Source: DATLAN01 sp035527455 (GTDB lineage: Bacteria; Planctomycetota; Planctomycetia; Pirellulales; Thermoguttaceae). From it: 8,908 nucleotides of DNA. This document shows, one piece after another, positions 1 to 5,115 of the stretch. Under the pieces are notes generated by a model. The model saw only the letters and a program-made list of their open reading frames with translations. It did no database searches and had not been told where the DNA came from. The position numbers were made by a program, and so were the translations under genes. The stretch covers positions 1-8,908 of the forward strand of contig DATLAN010000260.1 in assembly GCA_035527455.1 (NCBI GenBank). Reading direction: 5' to 3'. The stretch's first letter is position 1, and each line of letters begins with the position of its first letter.

Positions 1-542
1 TCGAGGCCGGCGTCCACGTCCTCCAGCTTCGCGACAAGCGGCTCGACGACCGCACGTTATTGGAGCGTGCCCGATTGCTCCGCGAGTTGACCGCCGGCAG
101 CGACACGCTGCTGGTGATCAACGACCGGGCCGACCTGGCCGCGTTGGCGCGAGCCGACGGCGTTCACATCGGTCAGGAGGAACTTTCGGTGAAGGACGCC
201 CGGACGATCGTCGGCCCCGCTGCCTTGATCGGCGTTTCCGTCCATTCGATCGAGCAGGCCCGGCAGGCCGTTCTCGACGGCGCCGACTACATCGGCGTCG
301 GTCCGACGTTCCCTTCCGGCACCAAGCAGTTCGCGGAATTCCCCGGGCTCGACCTGCTCCGCGTCGTCGCCGGCGAGATCCGCCTGCCGGCGTTTGCCGT
401 CGGGGGCATCACCCGCGCGAACCTGCCCGAGGTGCTGGCCACAGGTTTCACCCGGATCGCGGTCAGCGGCGCGATTACTACCGTTGGGGACCCGGTCAGC
501 GAGGCACGGGAACTGTCGGCAGCCCTACACGCGTTACAGTGA
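1..542 (+). CDS. thiE: Thiamine-phosphate synthase, C-terminal part (5' end outside window)
   Basis: ThiE joins HMP-pyrophosphate to the thiazole phosphate to give thiamine monophosphate in the cytoplasm. The reading frame is open from the window edge (first full codon at 3) to TGA at 540-542, so the true start lies upstream. The visible TIM-barrel motifs in order are: LQLRDK near the start (diphosphate/pyrimidine-binding strand), INDR, DGVHIGQEEL, IGVSVHS, DYIGVGPTFPSGTK, AVGGI and VSGAI. The last two are the phosphate-binding loops of the family. About 179 codons are visible, close to a complete ThiE of 200-220 residues; whether it has an N-terminal fusion cannot be seen. It converges with the nucleotidyltransferase gene across a 61-bp gap (543-603) in which I see no clear intrinsic terminator. 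Function is confident by family; regulation (for example a TPP riboswitch) would lie outside the window. Confidence 0.93.
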   Translation, partial: EAGVHVLQLRDKRLDDRTLLERARLLRELTAGSDTLLVINDRADLAALARADGVHIGQEELSVKDARTIVGPAALIGVSVHSIEQARQAVLDGADYIGVGPTFPSGTKQFAEFPGLDLLRVVAGEIRLPAFAVGGITRANLPEVLATGFTRIAVSGAITTVGDPVSEARELSAALHALQ

Positions 543-603
543 CCCGACGGCGGTGTCTGGCAAGCATTCGGCCGAAGGCAAGAACGGCGATCCGATCGTC
601 GGT

Positions 604-1197
604 TCAATGGGTCGGCAAGGGCTCGCCGGGAAATGCCTCGTTCCAGATTTCGGCCAGGTCGACTGCGAGTGCCAGCCGATCCGTCCACCCTGAGATGTAG
701 ACCAGGTCCAGCGATTCTCGGTTCGCCCGCAGCAACGCGGCCGCGTCGGCCCGATCGATGATTCGGCCGGCCAGGAGCTTCTGCAGGATCGCATCCTCAC
801 ATGTCAACACGGCGATTTCAAGGTCGAGATCGGGCAACCGAGCAGCAACCCGGCGCTGCAAAGCCCGCTGGTAGTATTCCGACTTGGCGATCAGCAGATC
901 GATCTCTATTTCCAGGAAGGTCTCGGGGGGTTCGTAGAGCAGTCGGGTGACCTCCAACTGACCGAGGGAAACTGACGGCGGATCGCTCTGAGGACGGATT
1001 CCCGCCTTCGCAAGCCGTTCGAGCAACCAGCCCACGTCGTCGCCGCCGACAGTGATCAAGAGGTCGATGTCCTGGGTGGCCCGGACGTGCTTCCATGCGG
1101 CCATGCCGAGTCCACCGACCACAGCCGCCGGGACGTTCAGCGAGCGGAGCACAAGCCACACGTGGCGCAACGCTCGAAGCACAGTTTCACCCGCCAT
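604..1197 (-). CDS. Small nucleotidyltransferase (AbiEii/DUF6036-like)
   Basis: A 197-residue predicted cytoplasmic protein of the polymerase-beta-like nucleotidyltransferase superfamily. With the ATG at 1197 as residue 1, it shows VVGGLGMAAW (GG at 28-29), then TQDIDLLI with Asp43 and Asp45, and a third acidic strand EIEIDLLI with Asp100. These fit the GG...DxD...D metal/NTP-binding core. Further on, LTCEDAILQKLLAGRIIDRAD resembles the helix that follows the core in AbiEii-like and DUF6036 proteins. I chose ATG 1197 because GGAGGT lies 4 nt upstream (1207-1202); a GTG at 1209 would add four residues. The start overlaps the 88-aa gene by 11 nt, which suggests translational coupling. In AbiE-type and MNT-type systems such enzymes modify tRNA or a partner toxin. 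Here the substrate is unknown and the partner is not a recognisable AbiEi or HEPN protein. The superfamily is fairly sure, the role is not. Confidence 0.82.
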   Translation of the reverse strand: MAGETVLRALRHVWLVLRSLNVPAAVVGGLGMAAWKHVRATQDIDLLITVGGDDVGWLLERLAKAGIRPQSDPPSVSLGQLEVTRLLYEPPETFLEIEIDLLIAKSEYYQRALQRRVAARLPDLDLEIAVLTCEDAILQKLLAGRIIDRADAAALLRANRESLDLVYISGWTDRLALAVDLAEIWNEAFPGEPLPTH

Positions 1198-1453
1198 CGT
1201 CACCTCCACGCTGCTCGGGTGTCTGTGCCATGCGTCGTATCATCCGGTCGTGTTCTTCCTGCCAGCCGGCGTACCATTTTCGATAGGCGGCCTTCAGGTC
1301 GCCGCCGGGTCCGATCTCGCGCCGGAGCCCGGCCAGGAGGAATTGTTCGCAGGCGTTCATCAACTCGACCCACATCCGGATGCACTGCTCGGGCGTGGCG
1401 TCGTCGGGCACGTGCGGCTCGAAACCGGGCGGTGGGATCAATTGGCCGGACAT
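1187..1453 (-). CDS. Small helical protein paired with the nucleotidyltransferase
   Basis: An 88-residue hypothetical protein that I cannot name. It has a Pro-rich start (MSGQLIPPPGFEPHVP), then a segment predicted helical, with MWVELMNACEQFLLAGLRRE, KAAYRKWYAGWQEEHDRMI, and a polar Gly/Asp tail. It has no signal peptide, no membrane segment and no helix-turn-helix that I can recognise. The frame is open further upstream to 1654, but that stretch is Arg/Pro-rich and lies on top of the propeller gene, so ATG 1453 is taken as the start. It overlaps the propeller gene by 16 nt (1438-1453) and the nucleotidyltransferase gene by 11 nt (1187-1197), so the three genes are probably cotranscribed. The Trp/Glu/Arg-rich helical character and tight coupling suggest a binding partner or antitoxin-like subunit of the nucleotidyltransferase. 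That is inference from position only. Confidence 0.62.
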   Translation of the reverse strand: MSGQLIPPPGFEPHVPDDATPEQCIRMWVELMNACEQFLLAGLRREIGPGGDLKAAYRKWYAGWQEEHDRMIRRMAQTPEQRGGDDGG

Positions 1454-2739
1454 GTCGGGTTCTCGTACCAGAAAACGCCCAGTCCGCGGCGGCGGTCGTC
1501 GACCGGTTGGCTTTCTTCGCAGGCCAACACGTCCAGATCGCCGTCGGCGTCCACGTCGAGCAGCTCGAGCCGGTCGAACTTGATTCCCGGCGGGCCGCTG
1601 ATCTCGTGGGGCGTCCAGTCGGCTTCCAGCGGCGATTGGGCGTAGCCGAGCCACATCACGCCCGACCTGTCGCCGCCGGCCCCTTCGCAGCTAAAGACCA
1701 CATCGAGTTTGCCGTCGCCGTCGATATCGCCGACGGCCACGCCCTTGCCGGTGCCGATGTTCTCCGGCAAGGGGATCGAGAATTCCGCCCAACCGTCGCC
1801 GTCGTCGGTGCGGCGGAAGAACTTCAACGGCCGCGGCTTGACGGCCATCACCACGTCGTCGGTGCCGTCGGCGTCGAGATCGGCCATGGTCATGAACATC
1901 GCTTCGGTGTCTCCGCCGCCGACGAAATGGTTCGGCCACGGCCGCGTTTGGGCAAGCCCGGGACCGGGATTCTCCAACCAGCGGCAGCCTCGCATCGGGC
2001 CGTTGCGATCGGTGGTGATCACGTCCGGGTCGCCGTCGCCGTCGAGGTCGGCCGCACGCAGCGACATGATCCAGCCGGCCGGCGAGATGGGATGCCACGT
2101 CCACCGGTCGAGTTGCCGGGGATCGTCGGGCGCCTCGAACCAGCCGATTTCCGCTCCGCCGCCCTTCCCGCCGGCCACCAGATCGATTCCGCCGCGGCCG
2201 TCGACCTGCAAGGGCAGGCAGAACATCCAGGCCATTCTCTTTTCCGAGGGGGGAAGGGGTTCGGTCTTCCAGGCGGCCGGGTCGAGATAGGCCTGAGGGT
2301 CTTTGGGGGCCCAGTGGACGAACATGGTCCGCGTGCCGCCCTCGCAGCAGGTGACCACGTCGGTCCGTCCGTCGGCGTCGAGGTCCACCAGCACGGCGTC
2401 TTCCACATTGGGCGTGTTGCCCACGGTAACCGCCGGCCAGGGGTCTCTGACCGCATCGGCGCCCGGCGGCTGGACGTAGACGCGCGTGATGCCGCCTTCT
2501 TCCCAACCGGTGGCGATGTCCATGCGGCCGTCGCCGTTGACGTCGGCCAGCCGCACGCCGTCGGCGCCCCGCGAGGACGCATCGATGACGTGCATCGTCC
2601 AGGGGCGGCCCGTCGAGTCGTTTTCGGCGGCAAGGGCGGCCAGAGCCGTCGCAATCAACGCGCCGACGACGGCGGTCGGCAGGAGAATAGTGTGTTGCAC
2701 GGGATGCTCGCTGAACAGGGTTGACGCTACAGTAGCCAT
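1438..2739 (-). CDS. Secreted FG-GAP/VCBS-repeat beta-propeller protein
   Basis: A predicted exported 433-residue protein made almost wholly of FG-GAP/VCBS blades. Calcium-type DxDxDGxxD loops occur at about residues 66-74 (DVNGDGRMD), 119-127 (DLDADGRTD), 231-239 (DLDGDGDPD), 287-295 (DLDADGTDD), 338-346 (DIDGDGKLD) and 395-403 (DVDADGDLD). A degenerate one lies near 178-186 (QVDGRGGID). Seven blades fit a closed seven-bladed propeller. A hydrophobic stretch at about 18-38 ending ALAA looks like a signal peptide. ATG 2739 has GGAG four bases upstream, but both lie inside the paired-hairpin repeat and are a fixed part of that repeat. GTG 2700, which places the signal peptide right at the N-terminus, is therefore a serious alternative. 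No catalytic domain, anchor or sorting signal is visible. Similar propellers are abundant in planctomycetes and bind ligands or other proteins; no substrate can be assigned. It is the first gene of the overlapping trio. Confidence 0.85.
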   Translation of the reverse strand: MATVASTLFSEHPVQHTILLPTAVVGALIATALAALAAENDSTGRPWTMHVIDASSRGADGVRLADVNGDGRMDIATGWEEGGITRVYVQPPGADAVRDPWPAVTVGNTPNVEDAVLVDLDADGRTDVVTCCEGGTRTMFVHWAPKDPQAYLDPAAWKTEPLPPSEKRMAWMFCLPLQVDGRGGIDLVAGGKGGGAEIGWFEAPDDPRQLDRWTWHPISPAGWIMSLRAADLDGDGDPDVITTDRNGPMRGCRWLENPGPGLAQTRPWPNHFVGGGDTEAMFMTMADLDADGTDDVVMAVKPRPLKFFRRTDDGDGWAEFSIPLPENIGTGKGVAVGDIDGDGKLDVVFSCEGAGGDRSGVMWLGYAQSPLEADWTPHEISGPPGIKFDRLELLDVDADGDLDVLACEESQPVDDRRRGLGVFWYENPTCPAN

Positions 2740-2786
2740 CTCGCTCCGCGAGATGCAGCCACGTCTCGCGGAGCGAGACGGCTACT
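2731..2786. repeat. Paired-hairpin dispersed repeat, copy 1
   Basis: Two 25-bp arms in inverted orientation (2731-2755 and 2762-2786) are separated by 6 bp. They begin and end with AGTAGCC/GGCTACT and match at 23 of 25 positions. Each arm is itself a perfect 8-bp hairpin with a 3-nt loop: CATCTCGC-TCC-GCGAGATG on the left and, read on the other strand, CGTCTCGC-TCC-GCGAGACG on the right. The two differences between arms form a base pair in each stem. The repeat fills the gap between the protease and propeller genes. It supplies the protease stop codon and the upstream ATG of the propeller. The right arm at 6789-6813 is identical to this left arm, so the element is dispersed. Confidence 0.9.
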
Positions 2787-4725
2787 CTGATTTCTCCGGC
2801 TCTGGTGTCGGCTCGGACTCGTCCTTTTCCGGCTGATCTTGTTTCTCGGGTTTCTCTTGCTCGGGCTTCTTCTCTTCCGGCTCCTGTGGGGCGTTCTTTT
2901 CGGCCTCGGCCTTCTTGGCTTCCTCGGCCGCCTTGGCCTCCTCGGCCGCCTTGGCCTCCTCGGCCGCCTTGCGTTCCTCTTCTTGCTTGACTTTCTGCTC
3001 GGCCTCTTCCTTGGCTTTCTGCTCGGCCTCGGCCTTCTTTCGGGCCTCTTCGGCCAGCCTTTCGCGTTCCTTCTTGACTTCCGGCGGAGTCAATCGGCCG
3101 GAGATCAGGTCGTACATCAGCGAGAGCAGTACGTCGGTCGGCGCGGCGTAGGTTTCGGTTCTTCCTCCGCGGGCGATGTTCACGCCGACGACCTTGCCGC
3201 TGAGGTCGACCAGCGGGCCGCCGCAATCGACCGGCCGGACGACCGTATCGTGCTGCAACACCATCGGGAAGCCGTCCCGCCGCTTGCTCATGCCCACGCC
3301 CATGCTGTTCTGCATGTTCCGCTTCCGTGCCTCGGGCGAATCGAGCGCCGCCAACTTCACCGAGAATTCCAGTTCCTTGTCGCCGCGCTTCAGCTTCAAC
3401 TTGACCGTCTCGCCGGGACGGTGCTGCTTGACCTCGGCGATCACGGCCGCGTGGTCGGCGGTCGGCTTGTCGTTGACGTGCGTGATCACGTCGTTGACCT
3501 TGATGCCCGCCTTCGCGGCCGGCGAATCCGGCATCACCTGTTCGATGCGTGCGCCGTTGTCCGTCTTCAGCACCACGCCCAGGATCCCGCCGATCGGCCG
3601 GATGCCCCGCCGCGGCACGCTGACCACGCCGACGGCCAACGGATCGTCTTCCAGTCCGGGCACGGCCACCCACTGGCCGACCTTGGGCGGTTGATCGCTC
3701 CACGGGATGACCGGCAGATCGAAGGCGTCGACCTTGAGCATGGCCAGGTCGAACGGCTCGTGGACGCCGACGTAAGCGGCCTCCAATTCGCGCTGGTCGC
3801 GCATCTGGCAGACGATCTTGCCTTTCAACTCGCTGGCCTTGGTGAGGATCCAGCCGTCGGGCCCGACGATCGTCCCCAACGCGGCGTCCTTGCCGTCGCA
3901 CTTCACGCGGACCGCGCACTTGCCCGCGTCGGTCACCGCGTCGCGGAAGGCGATTTTCACCTCGTCGCTGTCGCGGCCGGGCATGTCGACCTGCCACGAC
4001 TCGCTGTTGGCCAGCCGGTCCCAATTGTCGTTGTAGACGTCGACCGGCACGTGGAAATTCATGCTGGTCGATCCGCCGATCCGGTTGTTGATGCCGATGA
4101 CCTTCCCTTCGAGATCGAACAGCGGCCCGCCCGAGTCGCCGCCGACCAGCGGGCAGTCGGTCTGAATCACCGTGTCCCCCGCTCGCAAGACGCGGCCGAC
4201 GCGGATAACCGCCGGACGGTCGGGCTGGTATCCCAGCGGATGTCCGATGGCCACGCACCAGGTCCCGCACTGCAAGTCGGCGGAGCGGCCCTTTTCCACG
4301 AAGGGCCATTTGGACTTGTCGTCGGAAATCTTCATCAATCCGGCGTCGGCGTTCTGGAACAGTCCCAGCGTGACGCCCTTGGTCGTCTTTCCGTCGGCGA
4401 GAAAGAATATCACCTCGCGGCCCGGTTCGCCGACTACGTGGCCGGCCGTCATCACGAGGCCGTCCTCGCTGACGATCACGCCGCTGCCTCGCGAACTCCC
4501 GATTTGCACTCCGACGACGCAAGGCTGGACCTTGGCCACCATCTTCTGGACCTGCGCTTCGATGGTCTTCAGTTCGGCAAGGTTCTTCGGCGCGGCAACC
4601 GCGGAGGAAAGCGGCTCTCGCTTCGGCTCGGCAGCCGGTGCCAACGACGGCAGCAGCACCGCGGCCATCAATATCGACCAGAGCCGACGCGAGTTCGGCC
4701 AGTGGAAGGGCCTTCGAGCGTTCAT
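2782..4725 (-). CDS. Secreted trypsin-like serine protease with PDZ and second degenerate protease domain
   Basis: A 647-residue predicted exported S1C/DegP-like protease. Start ATG 4725 has AGGAA 7 nt upstream (4737-4733) and begins a clear signal peptide: Arg-rich n-region, hydrophobic core about 15-29, cleavage near APA/AEP at 31-32. The first protease domain, about 60-235, has an intact triad: His96 (TAGHVV), Asp127 (NADAGLM) and Ser198 (GGDSGGPLF). A second trypsin-like fold starts near 268. It has Ser298 where His is expected (LTKASEL), keeps Asp326 (FDLAMLK), and ends with Cys501 in place of Ser (VDCGGPLVD). A PDZ domain, about 378-460, sits between the two halves of that second domain. 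The tail, about 547-647, is a Lys/Glu/Ala coiled-coil-like and then Pro/Glu-rich region. The role is probably envelope protein quality control or regulated proteolysis, by family. The TAG stop lies inside the adjacent hairpin repeat. Confidence 0.9.
   Translation of the reverse strand: MNARRPFHWPNSRRLWSILMAAVLLPSLAPAAEPKREPLSSAVAAPKNLAELKTIEAQVQKMVAKVQPCVVGVQIGSSRGSGVIVSEDGLVMTAGHVVGEPGREVIFFLADGKTTKGVTLGLFQNADAGLMKISDDKSKWPFVEKGRSADLQCGTWCVAIGHPLGYQPDRPAVIRVGRVLRAGDTVIQTDCPLVGGDSGGPLFDLEGKVIGINNRIGGSTSMNFHVPVDVYNDNWDRLANSESWQVDMPGRDSDEVKIAFRDAVTDAGKCAVRVKCDGKDAALGTIVGPDGWILTKASELKGKIVCQMRDQRELEAAYVGVHEPFDLAMLKVDAFDLPVIPWSDQPPKVGQWVAVPGLEDDPLAVGVVSVPRRGIRPIGGILGVVLKTDNGARIEQVMPDSPAAKAGIKVNDVITHVNDKPTADHAAVIAEVKQHRPGETVKLKLKRGDKELEFSVKLAALDSPEARKRNMQNSMGVGMSKRRDGFPMVLQHDTVVRPVDCGGPLVDLSGKVVGVNIARGGRTETYAAPTDVLLSLMYDLISGRLTPPEVKKERERLAEEARKKAEAEQKAKEEAEQKVKQEEERKAAEEAKAAEEAKAAEEAKKAEAEKNAPQEPEEKKPEQEKPEKQDQPEKDESEPTPEPEKSE
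2921..2970 (-). repeat. 18-bp tandem repeat inside the protease tail
   Basis: The unit TCCTCGGCCGCCTTGGCC occurs at 2921-2938 and 2939-2956, and its first 14 bases recur at 2957-2970. Read on the minus strand the units encode in-frame copies of AAEEAK in the Lys/Glu/Ala-rich tail of the protease. The length is a multiple of three, so gain or loss of units would change only the length of the tail. Confidence 0.85.
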
Positions 4726-4808
4726 GGCGTGATTCCTGAAACTTCGGGGGCGGGAAATTGCGGGCGTGCAGAACGCGACCGCCACCGGGCGACCGCGGAC
4801 AGGGCTTT

Positions 4809-4837
4809 ATTATGGTCAAAGCGAACCGCCGCCGCAA
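4809..4837 (-). promoter_or_regulatory. Possible sigma-70-type promoter of the protease gene
   Basis: Read on the minus strand, TTGCGG (4837-4832) and CATAAT (4814-4809) are separated by exactly 17 bp. The -10 box matches the consensus at five of six bases, while the -35 box matches at only three. It would give a leader of roughly 75-80 nt before ATG 4725. This AT-richer patch stands out in a GC-rich gap, but planctomycete promoters are poorly defined, so this is a weak call. Confidence 0.35.
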
Positions 4838-4850
4838 ACAGCACTAGTGA

Positions 4851-4874
4851 GGGGTGAGGGGTGAGGGGCGAGGG
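4851..4874 (+). repeat. G-rich heptamer tract with quadruplex pattern
   Basis: The pattern is GGGG-TGA-GGGG-TGA-GGGG-CGA-GGG: four G-runs with uniform 3-nt loops, which meets the usual intramolecular G-quadruplex rule. It lies 14 bp beyond the putative -35 box of the protease gene. The G-rich strand is the one that would be the template for that gene. Confidence 0.7.
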
Positions 4875-4952
4875 ATCGGAGTCGTACGTCACAAGTTCTC
4901 TGCATCGAGCGCGCATGTTCGAAATGACAAGTGGTGAAAACAGCGTTTAGCG

Positions 4953-4968
4953 GGCGGGCTTGCCCGCC
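4953..4968. repeat. Short GC hairpin in the gap
   Basis: GGCGGGC-TT-GCCCGCC is a perfect 7-bp stem with a 2-nt loop. Read leftward it is followed after about 12 nt by TTTT, so it could weakly terminate transcripts of the barrel gene. The T-run is too far away for a standard intrinsic terminator. It could also be another small dispersed palindrome. Confidence 0.45.
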
Positions 4969-5071
4969 GTTTGGCTATGGTTAAGGGACCGCCAGTCAAG
5001 CCTCTCGCAGTCGGGACATGGCCGGCAATTCAGCGTCAACCCCCGGGCGGCGCTTACCCGTTCGAGATCGG

Positions 5072-5110
5072 CCCCTCGCCCCACATCCCTCGCCCCTCGT
5101 CCCTCGCCCC
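5072..5110 (-). repeat. G-rich tract with quadruplex pattern just after the barrel stop codon
   Basis: On the minus strand six G-runs of 3-4 are spaced by 3-4 nt, built from the same GAGGGGC-like heptamer as the tract at 4851-4874 but in the opposite orientation. It begins 5 nt past the TAA stop (5118-5116) of the barrel gene, so the messenger RNA 3' end would carry the G-rich version. Confidence 0.65.
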
Positions 5111-5115
5111 TCCGC

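Larger units (their letters stand above)
4726..5115. other. 390-bp gene-free gap between barrel and protease genes
   Basis: This stretch lies after the stop of the barrel gene and before the start of the protease gene, both on the minus strand. It holds, from the protease side, a Shine-Dalgarno site (4733-4737), a possible promoter (4809-4837), a G-rich heptamer tract on the plus strand (4851-4874), a short GC hairpin (4953-4968) and a G-rich tract on the minus strand (5072-5110). An open frame crosses this gap on the plus strand but shows no recognisable protein. I see no tRNA or other structured RNA gene here. Confidence 0.6.

Noticed and set aside
1454..1654. N-terminal extension of the 88-aa protein by 67 codons
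   Set aside because: The extension is Arg/Pro-rich, overlaps the propeller reading frame entirely and differs sharply from the rest; ATG 1453 next to the propeller stop fits better.
1087..2724. A long open frame on the plus strand opposite the propeller and nucleotidyltransferase genes
   Set aside because: It is antisense to clear protein domains, has Arg/Val/Gly/Asp-rich low-information composition and no recognisable motif. It is explained by high GC content at third codon positions.
1691..4837. A 1048-codon minus-strand frame running through both the protease and propeller genes
   Set aside because: It lies in the wrong frame for the protease triad and the FG-GAP loops and is Arg/Gly-rich throughout. 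It even crosses the intergenic repeat, so it is a GC-driven shadow.
2839..4857. A 672-codon plus-strand frame opposite the protease
   Set aside because: Its Leu/Gly and His/Asp-rich composition mirrors the antisense of the protease, including the charged tail. No domain or start signal supports it.
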